64,000 bases of DNA from Bacteroidota bacterium (GCA_018268075.1 JAFDXH010000206.1:1-64000), one strand, 5' to 3'; numbered from the stretch's first letter, positions 8,937 to 18,379 are shown. Translations and numbers: made by a program. Notes: generated by a model not told the origin, from the sequence alone.

Positions 8937-10326
8937 TTTTGAAAAAAAGGTACATCAGAAGATGGATGAATTAAGAATTCAGCCTACAGATCAGGTATGG
9001 GCTAACGTGGAAAAACGAATAGCAAAAAAGAATAGGAAGAAAATAATTTTTATACTATTTTTTACTTTTCTTTTTCTCCTCATCGGGGCATTTTGGTTTT
9101 TTATCCCAACCGAAAGAAATCCGGCAGAAAATGGCCATGCATTAAACAATAATATAGAAAAAAATAAACCCATAGCACCAGTAAACCCGCAAACCAAAAT
9201 TTTGGATATCACTTCAGCGCCACGAGTGAATGCCCTTGCAAACAGCGAACCTGAGCCAGCCAATACATTGCTTTTAAGTACAACTGCAAAACCCCAACAC
9301 ATAACCATACATTCAGTGCTGCACAAAAATAGGGATGGTAAAAAAAACAAAATAACCTCGAAGAAATTTGACCCAGCCAACAGTAGCATGGATACTGTAC
9401 TCTGGCACAATGAGGTATTAAAAAATGTAACAAGAATTAGCGACAAGGATGCCCCATCTGATAGTGAAAACACTAAACAAAATAATGCATTGGAAAACTC
9501 ATCAACAACACTTGAAAAAGCTCCTTGGCAGGATCCCGCCTTTTTATACAAAAGCAATGCTGATACCTTATTGAAAAAAACAGAAGAAACATTCACGGCA
9601 AAGCCACCGGCCAAACATTTAAAAAGACATAAGTGGATGTGGGGCGCTACCCTTGCCGTTGGGCAGTCATTCTTATCTAATAAATTTCTATCTCTCGATA
9701 AAGAAATTACTAATTATTACAATCCGCCTAATTCTGCTGGTGCGGGTGGCAGCAATTCCGGAAGCGGTGCTCAGGCAGTGTATCCGGTCAAAATAATTAA
9801 TTCAACCGGATTGATAGCCGGCGCATTTCTTGAAAAGAAAATTAGTAAAAAAGGAAAAATTTCTTTGGGTATCAACTATAGATATCTTTCTACAATAAAT
9901 AATACCGGAAGTAAAATTGATAGTACCATGATTGCTTTTCGCTCAGGTGTGATAACTAACAGATACAGGAATAATTTCCATTATCTGGAGCTTCCGGTTT
10001 CATTAAAATTTCAACTAAATAAAAACTCTACTTTACCGCTTTGGGGGCTTGCAGGTATTAATGTGTCACAATTAATAAGCAGCAATGCATTACAATTCAA
10101 ACCCAACCCAGGAATATACTATCGGGACAATACCCTATTACAAAATACTCAATGGGGCTTTAGTGCAGGCCTCTTTGCTACTTTATTTTCTCAGAAAAAA
10201 AATCCTGTAAATATTGGCCCATATTTTTATATCAATGCCTCCAGCGCAGCCAAAGAGGGATTGTACCACCAAAAGCATTTTAATTTCTTAGGTATTTCTG
10301 CAGAAGTTTTATTAAATAAAAAATAA
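8923..10326 (+). CDS. Putative dual membrane-spanning anti-sigma factor (cytoplasmic N-terminus, one TM helix, linker, C-terminal beta-barrel)
   Basis: 467 residues from the ATG at 8923 (an earlier in-frame start at 8887 lies deep in the sigma gene). Residues 1-40 are charged and helical (FEKKVHQKMDELRIQPTDQV), 41-60 form one strongly hydrophobic helix, and about 61-235 form a polar, low-complexity Lys/Asn/Thr/Pro linker. About 236-467 are alternating aromatic/polar strands typical of a small outer-membrane barrel ('WMWGATLAVGQSFL', 'LGINYRYLS', 'LELPVSLKFQL', 'LGISAEVLLNKK'). This order matches dual membrane-spanning anti-sigma factors (Dma) described in Bacteroides thetaiotaomicron. The 14-nt overlap with the ECF sigma gene supports it. 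A plain porin-like protein would have a cleaved signal peptide, and none is seen. Confidence 0.75.
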   Translation: MEQNNFEKKVHQKMDELRIQPTDQVWANVEKRIAKKNRKKIIFILFFTFLFLLIGAFWFFIPTERNPAENGHALNNNIEKNKPIAPVNPQTKILDITSAPRVNALANSEPEPANTLLLSTTAKPQHITIHSVLHKNRDGKKNKITSKKFDPANSSMDTVLWHNEVLKNVTRISDKDAPSDSENTKQNNALENSSTTLEKAPWQDPAFLYKSNADTLLKKTEETFTAKPPAKHLKRHKWMWGATLAVGQSFLSNKFLSLDKEITNYYNPPNSAGAGGSNSGSGAQAVYPVKIINSTGLIAGAFLEKKISKKGKISLGINYRYLSTINNTGSKIDSTMIAFRSGVITNRYRNNFHYLELPVSLKFQLNKNSTLPLWGLAGINVSQLISSNALQFKPNPGIYYRDNTLLQNTQWGFSAGLFATLFSQKKNPVNIGPYFYINASSAAKEGLYHQKHFNFLGISAEVLLNKK

Positions 10327-10435
10327 ATCAGATAGTGCAACGCTTTTGATTTTTCGATTGTCAAGGCATAGAAGAAAATAATTTATTAATTGAAAAAAAA
10401 CTAAACACAAGGAATACACGAATAAAATATTTATT

Positions 10436-11704
10436 ATGAAAAAAATTACACCCCATCATGTTTTTCTCTTTTGCACATTGTTCATTGCTATTCTTCTGAA
10501 TGGTTGTGTAAAAGATTCGATCACCCGTACTTACTCCTACTCGTTTTTCGCCCCCGTGTATAAAACCACAGCAGAAGTAAAAGCCAATATAAAAAGCAAT
10601 GCACCACAGGATTTAGTAAACACTGGTAAGTTAGTAATACTGGGCAATTATGTGTTCCTGAATGAAATTGATAAAGGGATTCATATAATTGATAATAGTA
10701 ACCCGGCCTCACCCCGCAATGTAGCTTTTATTGATATTCCCGGAAATATAGACATAGCGCTGAAAGGCAATACCTTGTATGCCGACCTCTATACCGATCT
10801 GGTTACGCTCGATATAAGCAACCCAATGCAAGTGTCTGTTAAAAAATACAATGAAGGCGTATTTCCTTACAGGTCTTATAGCAATGCTCTTGAATACGAC
10901 TCTACTAAAATTATTGTACGATGGGAAAAACGAGACACTACTGTTACGGTTAAAGTAAATAATACTTCAGGCCCTTTGACACAATATTATACTTCTGCAG
11001 GTGTATTTAACAATTCCGGCATCAAAAATTCAAGCGCCCCAATTGGCATAGGAGGCTCTATGGCACGATTTGCCATCGTAGATAAAAGATTATATACGGT
11101 TTCCAACTCCGACCTGAATGTCTTTAACATTGCTGCACCCAACGATCCTACTTTTTCTAAAAAAGTAAATGTAGGTGGCTTTAATATTGAAACTATTTTT
11201 CCCTTTAAAGACAAATTATTTATAGGCTCTCAAAATGGAATGTTTGTGTACAATATTACTAATGTGGACAACCCTGCCCTTGTAGGCCAGTTCTCGCATG
11301 TACAAAGCTGCGACCCAGTGATAGCAGACGACAATTATGCTTATGTAACACTTCGTACAGGTACTTCATGTTTCGGCAATGCTAACCAGTTAGAGATATT
11401 ACAACTTAATAGCTTTACCAATCCAATACTTGTAAAAGGTTATCCATTTACCAATCCGCATGGCTTATCCAAAGATGGTAATCTCCTTTTTGTATGCGAT
11501 GGCAGCGATGGATTAAAAATTTATAATGCTTCCAATGTTAGTAATCTTCAAAAGATCAAACAATTTTCAGGCCTTGCTGCCTATGATGTGATTGCTTATA
11601 ATCACATTGCTTTAATGGTAGCAAAAGACGGATTGTATCAATACGATTATTCAGATGTAAATAATATTCATCTGATAAGTAAAATAGCTATCACTGCCAA
11701 TTAA
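10436..11704 (+). CDS. LVIVD-repeat beta-propeller-like lipoprotein
   Basis: 422 residues. The N-terminal signal ends in a lipobox 'LLNGC', so a lipid-anchored envelope protein is expected. The body repeats a motif like 'LVILGNYVFLNEIDKGIHIIDNSN' ('LYADLYTDLVTLDISN', 'LFIGSQNGMFVYNITN', 'LFVCDGSDGLKIYNAS'), the LVIVD pattern of predicted propellers on bacterial surfaces. Function is unknown. It follows the sigma/anti-sigma pair by 109 nt on the same strand and could be a regulon member, but no shared promoter motif was identified. Confidence 0.82.
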   Translation: MKKITPHHVFLFCTLFIAILLNGCVKDSITRTYSYSFFAPVYKTTAEVKANIKSNAPQDLVNTGKLVILGNYVFLNEIDKGIHIIDNSNPASPRNVAFIDIPGNIDIALKGNTLYADLYTDLVTLDISNPMQVSVKKYNEGVFPYRSYSNALEYDSTKIIVRWEKRDTTVTVKVNNTSGPLTQYYTSAGVFNNSGIKNSSAPIGIGGSMARFAIVDKRLYTVSNSDLNVFNIAAPNDPTFSKKVNVGGFNIETIFPFKDKLFIGSQNGMFVYNITNVDNPALVGQFSHVQSCDPVIADDNYAYVTLRTGTSCFGNANQLEILQLNSFTNPILVKGYPFTNPHGLSKDGNLLFVCDGSDGLKIYNASNVSNLQKIKQFSGLAAYDVIAYNHIALMVAKDGLYQYDYSDVNNIHLISKIAITAN

Positions 11705-11931
11705 AAAGAGGCAATCAAAACCAGATTAAAACACCTTCTTTTTTTTATAGCAATAATTGCTAATAACTTATTTAAGTGCGCAATTAACAAACCAAATCGC
11801 TTAGGATTAATGTAAGATGGCATAATGCCAGAAGTAAATCGAAATGGTTTAATTGATATTTTTTACCAGGCAAAATACAAGGAAGCGCCTAGGAAAAATT
11901 CTACCAATTAACTAAAATAATTTTAAAAAAA

Positions 11932-12498
11932 ATGAAAAGTAAAATAGTTTTTGCAGCAGTAATTCTTGTTGTAATAAATTTTTCAGCCAGTGCCCAAAAG
12001 AAAAAAAGCAGGTTTCATTCTATTAATACCTTTAGCCTGCTTAATGGCGAAAGTCAGTTCAGCACAGCCTTTCAGTCAGTTAATGGTATTGAAATAGCAA
12101 ATGGCTTTGCAGGTATAGGCCTCGGCATAGATTATTACCAGCACCGTACTATACCATTATTTTTAGACGGCAGATGGAATTTTGGCTCAGACAAAAAAGG
12201 ATTTATTTATGGTGACGTTGGATATAATTTTCCAATGAAAAATAAACCCGGTAACGAAGTGTGGCGCTATGATACCTACCACTTTTCTGGTGGTATATAT
12301 ACAGATATAGGAATAGGATATAAGGCCACATTGAGCAAAAAACTTTCGTGCCCTATTAGCATAGGTTACAGCTATAAAAAATTACAAAGTAAGATAGGCA
12401 CTACAATTTGCCCATTTGTACCCCCATGCTATACCGACTACAATATTTATAATTACAAATACAACAGAATAGTAGTAAAAGCAGGGTTGGAATTTTAA
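11932..12498 (+). CDS. Secreted outer-membrane beta-barrel-like protein, uncharacterised
   Basis: 188 residues: a signal peptide (MKSKIVFAAVILVVINFSASA, cleavage near residue 21), then alternating strands rich in Gly and aromatic residues ('GIGLGIDYYQ', 'LDGRWNFGS', 'FIYGDVGYNF', 'GIGYKATLSKKL') and a terminal Phe (...VVKAGLEF), all typical of small outer-membrane barrels. Three cysteines cluster late in the chain (CP, CPF, CY). I cannot assign a family or substrate. The 227 nt before it (11705-11931) show no gene or clear regulatory element. It is convergent with the GntR gene, 67 nt apart. Confidence 0.65.
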   Translation: MKSKIVFAAVILVVINFSASAQKKKSRFHSINTFSLLNGESQFSTAFQSVNGIEIANGFAGIGLGIDYYQHRTIPLFLDGRWNFGSDKKGFIYGDVGYNFPMKNKPGNEVWRYDTYHFSGGIYTDIGIGYKATLSKKLSCPISIGYSYKKLQSKIGTTICPFVPPCYTDYNIYNYKYNRIVVKAGLEF

Positions 12499-12565
12499 TC
12501 AAATGCCATTTGCCCATGCGGTGGCTCGTGGTTCTAAGCGTATTTGATGGCAATATTCATTTTTC

Positions 12566-13276
12566 TTAAAATCCAAAAATTCTGGCAAAATGATTCTCCA
12601 AATGATTTCGCATACCATTCCTAAATTTTTCAGGATTGCCATTTTCCAGAATATCCACCAACTCTTTATGCGAAACGAATGTTTTTAAAAGGGGTTGTTT
12701 TTTGAGCAGGCCACTATGGTGCACATAATCAAAGACAGGCAATAACATTTTCTGAAATTTCTTCAAGGTCTGGTTGTTGGTAATCTCATAAAGTTTGCCA
12801 TGGAAAGCTACTTCGTGTTCTATATTGAATAAATGATATTGAGTAGCGGGTGGCTCATCTGCTACTATTTGTTTTAATTGAGCAATATCTTCCTTGGTGA
12901 TGCGATAAAAAAGTAATTCTGCCATTCCGATTTCTAACACCAACCTTATTTCAAAAATTTCTTTTAATGTACCTTGATCTAATATATGCGGGTTCATACT
13001 TTTCGACATCATCCCAAACAAATCAGGACTGGTAATGACAGAGCCCTTTTTCTTTTTTGACTCTATCAATCCCATAATGCGTAATCTGGTAAGGGCTTCC
13101 CTGATAACTGTACGGCTGACACCCAATTTTTCTGCCAATTCAATTTCCTTAGGTATCACGTCTCCTACAGATAGCTTTCGCTCCTTTAATAAAGCCACCA
13201 GACTATCTTCTACCTTATCCACCAAAGAGCTCGTGTCAATCGCTTTTATTCCGGTTTTCAACAATTCCAGGTTCAT
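12566..13276 (-). CDS. FadR-subfamily GntR transcriptional regulator of the sialoglycan locus
   Basis: 236 residues: an N-terminal winged helix about 12-75 ('LSVGDVIPKEIELAEKLGVS', 'RTVIREALTRLRIMGLIESK') and an all-helical FCD ligand domain about 90-230 ('EIFEIRLVLEIGMAELL', 'FHGKLYEITNN'). It is divergent from susC with 191 nt between starts. By position it probably represses the locus and responds to a sialic acid or derived sugar, in the manner of NanR, which is also FadR-type; the inducer is inference. A TATGT-N3-ACATA palindrome lies next to the susC promoter, and a related half-matching site lies in its own leader, consistent with autoregulation. Confidence 0.88.
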   Translation of the reverse strand: MNLELLKTGIKAIDTSSLVDKVEDSLVALLKERKLSVGDVIPKEIELAEKLGVSRTVIREALTRLRIMGLIESKKKKGSVITSPDLFGMMSKSMNPHILDQGTLKEIFEIRLVLEIGMAELLFYRITKEDIAQLKQIVADEPPATQYHLFNIEHEVAFHGKLYEITNNQTLKKFQKMLLPVFDYVHHSGLLKKQPLLKTFVSHKELVDILENGNPEKFRNGMRNHLENHFARIFGF

Positions 13277-13280
13277 ATAA

Positions 13281-13293
13281 TATGTATTACTTA
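13281..13293 (-). promoter_or_regulatory. Possible second GntR/FadR operator in the regulator's own leader
   Basis: TATGTATTACTTA lies 5 nt upstream of the regulator's start. It keeps the GT-N3-AC core and four of five arm positions of the 13-mer at 13423-13435, so autoregulation is plausible. The match is short and could be chance in AT-rich DNA. Confidence 0.35.
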
Positions 13294-13388
13294 ATAATTA
13301 AGGTAGGCTAAATTATGAAAAATGAATGTTTTTACCTAAAAATGACATAAAACACTGATTATCAATGTTAAAATATTTTTAAATTTTT

Positions 13389-13421
13389 TTTGGTAAAATT
13401 AATTTTTTGTTATTATTTTTG
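13389..13421 (+). promoter_or_regulatory. Bacteroidota promoter of the susC operon
   Basis: TTTG (13389-13392) and TATTTTTG (13414-13421), separated by 21 nt, match the -33 TTTG and -7 TAnnTTTG elements recognised by the Bacteroidota primary sigma factor. The predicted transcript start is near 13427, inside the palindrome at 13423-13435, leaving a leader of about 40 nt before the susC ATG. Confidence 0.6.
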
Positions 13422-13422
13422 A

Positions 13423-13435
13423 TATGTCATACATA
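13423..13435 (+). promoter_or_regulatory. Palindromic operator candidate for the FadR-type regulator
   Basis: TATGTCATACATA: perfect 5-nt arms TATGT/ACATA around CAT. The GT-N3-AC core is the hallmark of FadR-subfamily operators. It begins 1 nt after the -7 element and covers the predicted start site, so bound regulator would block transcription. Confidence 0.55.
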
Positions 13436-13467
13436 ATACAATTAAAACAATTTAAAAATTGACTCTT

Positions 13468-16400
13468 ATGAAATTTTCTATCTTGAAAATTGGAATTTTA
13501 GTTACCTGCTTTCTGCTGTCAGCTTCGGCTTGGGCACAGAATAAAACAATTACAGGTACAATAATTTCTGATAATGGAACACCCCTAGCTGGTGTGACCA
13601 TTTCTGAAAAAGGCAAAAACGCATTGGCAGCATCAGACGACAAAGGTGAATTTCGAATTAGCGTTCCCACCGGAACCACATTAGTATTTACCTCTAAAGG
13701 TTTTGAATCTGCTGAAGCCAAAGTAGGCAGCACTTCTAAATTAGCGATAACGATGATAACTCACGTGTCTAAGATGGATGAAGTGGTGGTAGTAGGATAT
13801 GGTACTCAAAAAAGATCTAAAATAACTGGTTCGGTTTCTAAACTGGATAGCAAAGTTTTAGAAAGTGGAGTACGTTCTAATCCACTATCAGCCTTGGAAG
13901 GAACAATACCCGGCTTAAGAGTTCAACAAACCTCTGGCCGTCCGGGATCTGTAGCCAGCGTAGTTTTGCGTGGAGGTACTACTTATGATGGTAGCGGTAC
14001 GCCATTAGTGATTGTTGATGGTATTTTAAGAAGTGGCTTTAGCGATATGAACTCTGATGATATTGAATCAATGGAAGTTTTAAAAGATGCAGCGGCCACT
14101 GCGATATATGGTGCAAGAGCGAGCAACGGGGTAATTTTAATTACTACTAAAAGAGGCAAATCGGGTGTATCTAACATTACCTTAAATGCACGGTATGGAG
14201 TATCCAAATTAAATATTCCTTTCAAATTTTTAGATGCTAGAGATTATCTCTACTGGTCGCGTATGTCTATCAAAAATTCTGGCGTATATGACCCAAGCAG
14301 GCTTTCGCAATTAACCTCTTCTGGGCCTTTCGGTACGGGAAACAAGTTTTTGGACGGTAGTGGCAACGTAATAGATGGAAACAAAAGCTCTCTTGGCGTA
14401 TGGAGTACCATGATTTTAGATAATACCAATCGTGGGAAACTAAAAGACGGATGGCAGACAATGATTGACCCTGTATATGGTGACACCCTGATATTTAATA
14501 GTTTTGATTATTCTAAATATGCATTAAGGCCTTCTGGAATTACTCAGGATTATAATGCCTCCATGACTGGCGGAAATGACAAAGGAAAATATTATGCCGG
14601 TTTTGGTAGTTATAATGAGTTGGGATTTCCTATTAATACCTTTTACAATCGTATAACTTTTGTATTAAACGGAGATTATAAATTAAAGTCATGGCTATTA
14701 TCTTCATCCAGTTTGAACTATGCACGTGCCCGCTGGAGGGATGCAGTAACCAACTCTGAAGCCAACTATCTAACACGCTCACTGGGCGCACCTCCTACTA
14801 TGAGAGGTAGAAATGAGAATGGCGACTTATTGGTGGGTAGGGATTATTCAGATGGTAACCCAGCAGTAAATGATGCTAAATTTATCCGTAACAATCAGTC
14901 TGATAAATTTACTTTATCACAGGCATTTAAAGTAGATTTTACTAAAAATCTTTACCTAAGAGCATCTGGCAACTGGTACTATGAAGAGGCAGTGAATGAA
15001 GCATTTAATAAGGACTTCTTACAAAGTCCGGGCTCTATTAATACCACCAGAAGCTCCAGTGCCTCTTTTTCCAGAAGCTTCAGCCAGACTTACAATGCAT
15101 TTTTGAATTATGATGGAACAGTGGCCGATAAACATCATATCAACTTAATGGCAGGTTCAGAGTTTTATGATATTTATTCTAATAGTTTGTCAGCTTCCGG
15201 GTCAGGTGCACCTACTGATGATTTTATGGCATTGGGCCTTACCAGTTCAGATCAAGGTAAGAGGTCAATCAGCTCTGGCCATAGCCGCCAAAGGATATTA
15301 TCCTTCTTTGGCCGTGCCACTTATGACTATGACAATAGATATTTATTAACAGGTACTTTCAGAAGAGATGGGTACTCAAAGCTGATTAACAACAGGTGGG
15401 GCGATTTCCCTGGTATTTCTATAGGGTGGAATGCCTCAAATGAAAAATTCTTCGATCGCTATAAAAATATCGTAAACTACCTTAAACTAAGAGCCAGCTA
15501 TGGTATTAATGGTAATGTGGATCCTAATCAGATTGGAAATTATAATTTACAGGGAAGTTATGGTACTACAAGGTACAATTCAGGTGTAGGCTACTTACTT
15601 TCCGGTTTGCCCTTCCCCAATTTATTATGGGAAAGATCAAAGACCTATGAATTTGGTTTAGAAGCTACTATTATCAACAAATTTGATGTCTCAGTATCCA
15701 TTTATAATAGAAAAACCGATAATAAAATATCTTCATTCAACCTTCCCGCTACTGCAGGATACTCTTCATTGACTACCAATAACGGAAGCATGCAGAACAA
15801 GGGTATAGAGTGGGATGTAAACTATAGGGTGTTAAGAAGCGGTGGATGGAAAGTAGATTTTTCAATTAATGGTGCATACAATGCAAATAAAATCCTGAAA
15901 CTACCAGCTAATGGTTTATTGAACAACAGGCAAGGTGGTTTCCAAGTATGGGATCCTAAAACAGGGCAATTAATATGGGTAGGCGGTTACCAGGAAGGGC
16001 AAGACCCGAATGTAGCGTATGCTTATGTAGCTGAAGATTTGTATAGAACTACTGCAGATTTAGCAAAAGGAAACAACAGGGTAGATCTAAATGGCAACAA
16101 AGTATTATTAGGGCCAGGACTTTATAACAGCCTTACACCTGCTCAACAAAGCAAATATTACCCAATAGCCTTAGGTGATGTGCGGTGGAAAGACCTTGAT
16201 GGCAATGATACTATTGATTACAGAGACAGGGTTTACATGGGGCGTACGGTTCCACGCTATGTAGGTGGCTTTACTGCCAGTGCCAGTTGGAAAAATATTT
16301 TTGTAAGCGCCCGTTTTGATTACGCTTTGGGTTTTGTACAATATGATGGTGCCAATGCATGGTTCCAAAGTATGGCACAAGGTTCGTTCAACACTACAGA

Positions 16401-16746
16401 AGATGTAAAGAACACCTATTCTGCTACTAATACCAATGCTAAGTTCCCTACCTATTATTGGGCCGATCAATTATTTAAAAACAATACGTTCAGGCCTTCA
16501 AGCATGTTCTACCATAAAGGTGATTACCTGGCCATAAGAGAAATAAATATCGGTTATTCATTACCTAAGGAGCTGGCTTCAAAAATAAAGAGCCAGGGAA
16601 TTGATATCACACTTACCGGCCAGAACCTGGGCTACTTAAGCAAATCAACTCTATTCTCTCCAGAGCAGGTAGGCGGTACCGTTATAGGAACAGGTGGCTA
16701 TCCATTACCACGCACATTTATTTTCGCACTTAAATTCATTTTTTAA
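13468..16746 (+). CDS. SusC/RagA-family TonB-linked outer-membrane transporter
   Basis: 1092 residues from ATG 13468; a TTG at 13459 is also in frame, but MKFSILKIGILVTCFLL is a good signal peptide start, ending at 'SAWAQ'. Next come a carboxypeptidase-like regulatory domain ('TGTIISDNGTPLAGVTISEKG', about 24-105), the TonB box-like 'MDEVVVVGYGTQKRSK', a plug domain ('LRGGTTYDGSGTPLVIVDGI', 'IYGARASNGVILITTKRG') and a large beta-barrel ending 'PLPRTFIFALKFIF' with the usual terminal Phe. It would import oligosaccharides across the outer membrane with the SusD partner 9 nt downstream, powered by TonB. The neighbouring sialidase and nan genes suggest sialylated glycans as cargo. Confidence 0.95.
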   Translation: MKFSILKIGILVTCFLLSASAWAQNKTITGTIISDNGTPLAGVTISEKGKNALAASDDKGEFRISVPTGTTLVFTSKGFESAEAKVGSTSKLAITMITHVSKMDEVVVVGYGTQKRSKITGSVSKLDSKVLESGVRSNPLSALEGTIPGLRVQQTSGRPGSVASVVLRGGTTYDGSGTPLVIVDGILRSGFSDMNSDDIESMEVLKDAAATAIYGARASNGVILITTKRGKSGVSNITLNARYGVSKLNIPFKFLDARDYLYWSRMSIKNSGVYDPSRLSQLTSSGPFGTGNKFLDGSGNVIDGNKSSLGVWSTMILDNTNRGKLKDGWQTMIDPVYGDTLIFNSFDYSKYALRPSGITQDYNASMTGGNDKGKYYAGFGSYNELGFPINTFYNRITFVLNGDYKLKSWLLSSSSLNYARARWRDAVTNSEANYLTRSLGAPPTMRGRNENGDLLVGRDYSDGNPAVNDAKFIRNNQSDKFTLSQAFKVDFTKNLYLRASGNWYYEEAVNEAFNKDFLQSPGSINTTRSSSASFSRSFSQTYNAFLNYDGTVADKHHINLMAGSEFYDIYSNSLSASGSGAPTDDFMALGLTSSDQGKRSISSGHSRQRILSFFGRATYDYDNRYLLTGTFRRDGYSKLINNRWGDFPGISIGWNASNEKFFDRYKNIVNYLKLRASYGINGNVDPNQIGNYNLQGSYGTTRYNSGVGYLLSGLPFPNLLWERSKTYEFGLEATIINKFDVSVSIYNRKTDNKISSFNLPATAGYSSLTTNNGSMQNKGIEWDVNYRVLRSGGWKVDFSINGAYNANKILKLPANGLLNNRQGGFQVWDPKTGQLIWVGGYQEGQDPNVAYAYVAEDLYRTTADLAKGNNRVDLNGNKVLLGPGLYNSLTPAQQSKYYPIALGDVRWKDLDGNDTIDYRDRVYMGRTVPRYVGGFTASASWKNIFVSARFDYALGFVQYDGANAWFQSMAQGSFNTTEDVKNTYSATNTNAKFPTYYWADQLFKNNTFRPSSMFYHKGDYLAIREINIGYSLPKELASKIKSQGIDITLTGQNLGYLSKSTLFSPEQVGGTVIGTGGYPLPRTFIFALKFIF

Positions 16747-16755
16747 TCTACATAT

Positions 16756-18372
16756 ATGAAAAAGATATTTCTAACACTAAGCTTGTTTGCGTTTATTATA
16801 ACGTTCAACGCATGTAAAAAACTTGATTTAGCGCCTATAGATTATTTTGCCAGTGGCAACTTCTGGAAAAATACAGCTCAGGTAGATGGTGCTATGCTTG
16901 GCCTTCACAGCCAGCTACGCGGATATCAGTTTACCTTTTACACTTTAGGAGAATTAAGAGGCGGCGACATGAAGGATGCTACCGGAGGTACTGGTACTTC
17001 ATCACTGAATTCGCCTAATATTATAGATCAATTGCTGAGAGAATCTTCACCGGGCATTTCAAGCTGGGGCGGTTTATATAGCCCTATCTTTCAGGTAAAT
17101 AATTTTATCTATCAAGTGGAGAAAGCTACTTTTCTTTCTGCCTCAGATAAATCATACTACCTTGGTCAGGCTTATGGATTAAGGGCCTTCTACTATTTTC
17201 AATTGTATCGCACCTTTGGCAGAGTGCCACTTGCCAAAGACCCTAAAGTATTGACCAATACGCCTACCTCAGCCGATCAGGCCTATTTGCCCCGCACCAA
17301 AACAGAAAAAGAATCACTTGATTTTATCAAAAGTGATATAGACAAATCTGTAACCAATTTTGGTGGCGATTATACTTCCAAGGGCCAAAAATCATTATGG
17401 TCTTTAGGTGCCACCAACATGCTAAAAGCTGAAGTGTACTTATGGTCAGCTAAAGTAAAAATTGATGGAGCAGCGCCTACTAATACCGCTGCAGATTTAA
17501 CTACAGCAAGAGCAGCATTAGAAGATCTCATTCCGCATTATACCATGCAACCGAAATTCTCCAGTGTATTTGCTTACAGCAATAAAGGCAATAGTGAAAT
17601 AATCTTTGCATTAAGATTTTCTGCAGCAGAAGCCACTAATAACTTTAGCCAGTTTTTGTATCAGCCATCTGATCCTATGGCAAGTTTTGTAAATGCAGGT
17701 GGCGGTTCATTAGTGCCCAATCGTTTTCAGGCCGACCCCACCAAAACAGGCGACCCTTTAAATCTTGCAGGTGGTGGCGCCATCATCAGGTATGAATACC
17801 AGTATGCGCTGTTTCAAACGTATGATACAGCCAATGACACCAGAGCACGTGGCACCTTTTTTGATTTTTACAAAAATCCAATCGCTAATAATAAATTCAT
17901 CAACCTTGTAAAATTCATTGGAACTATTGATAACGGAAGCCGCAGTTTTTCTGATGATGTGCCCATTTACAGACTTGCAGAAGCGTATTTACTGCTGGCC
18001 GAGGTTAAAAACAAGCAGGGCGTAGATCCATCTGCCGAAATAAACCTGGTACGCGCCCGCGCTTACGGTGGTGCACCATTTGGAGGCAATGCTTATCCCA
18101 TTTTTACTAATGGCTCATTTGAACAAAATGAATTAGCAATTTTTGCAGAAAGAAGTAAAGAATTAGTAGGCGAAGGAAAACGCTGGTACGACCTGCGCCG
18201 TATGCAAGATGGCACTGGTGATCCGCTGGCATTTAGGTTAGACTTACCATTGGTAGGCGTTATAAATAAAGCTACTGAAACCTACAAATTATTGTGGCCA
18301 ATTGATAAAGGCACCTTATCATCTGATCAAACGTTGATCAACGATCAAAACCCAGGTTACCCTGGCACATAA
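16756..18372 (+). CDS. SusD/RagB-family nutrient-binding outer-membrane lipoprotein
   Basis: 538 residues. The signal peptide ends in lipobox 'TFNAC', so Cys20 is the lipidated residue. An N-terminal SusD-like segment ('KKLDLAPIDYFASGNFWKNT') precedes TPR-like helices ('YLGQAYGLRAFYYFQLYRTFG') and a RagB/SusD C-terminal domain ending in the typical 'ERSKELVGEGKRWYDLRRM' and 'LLWPIDKGTLSSDQTLINDQ' blocks. It caps the SusC barrel at the cell surface and captures glycan. Gap to susC is 9 nt. A strong stem-loop follows the stop codon. Confidence 0.95.
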   Translation: MKKIFLTLSLFAFIITFNACKKLDLAPIDYFASGNFWKNTAQVDGAMLGLHSQLRGYQFTFYTLGELRGGDMKDATGGTGTSSLNSPNIIDQLLRESSPGISSWGGLYSPIFQVNNFIYQVEKATFLSASDKSYYLGQAYGLRAFYYFQLYRTFGRVPLAKDPKVLTNTPTSADQAYLPRTKTEKESLDFIKSDIDKSVTNFGGDYTSKGQKSLWSLGATNMLKAEVYLWSAKVKIDGAAPTNTAADLTTARAALEDLIPHYTMQPKFSSVFAYSNKGNSEIIFALRFSAAEATNNFSQFLYQPSDPMASFVNAGGGSLVPNRFQADPTKTGDPLNLAGGGAIIRYEYQYALFQTYDTANDTRARGTFFDFYKNPIANNKFINLVKFIGTIDNGSRSFSDDVPIYRLAEAYLLLAEVKNKQGVDPSAEINLVRARAYGGAPFGGNAYPIFTNGSFEQNELAIFAERSKELVGEGKRWYDLRRMQDGTGDPLAFRLDLPLVGVINKATETYKLLWPIDKGTLSSDQTLINDQNPGYPGT

Positions 18373-18379
18373 TGAAATT

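Noticed and set aside
8991-9614. 207-codon frame on the minus strand opposite the anti-sigma candidate
   Set aside because: It lies entirely inside the plus-strand gene linker and barrel region, has no family match, and the sigma/anti-sigma overlap explains the plus strand.
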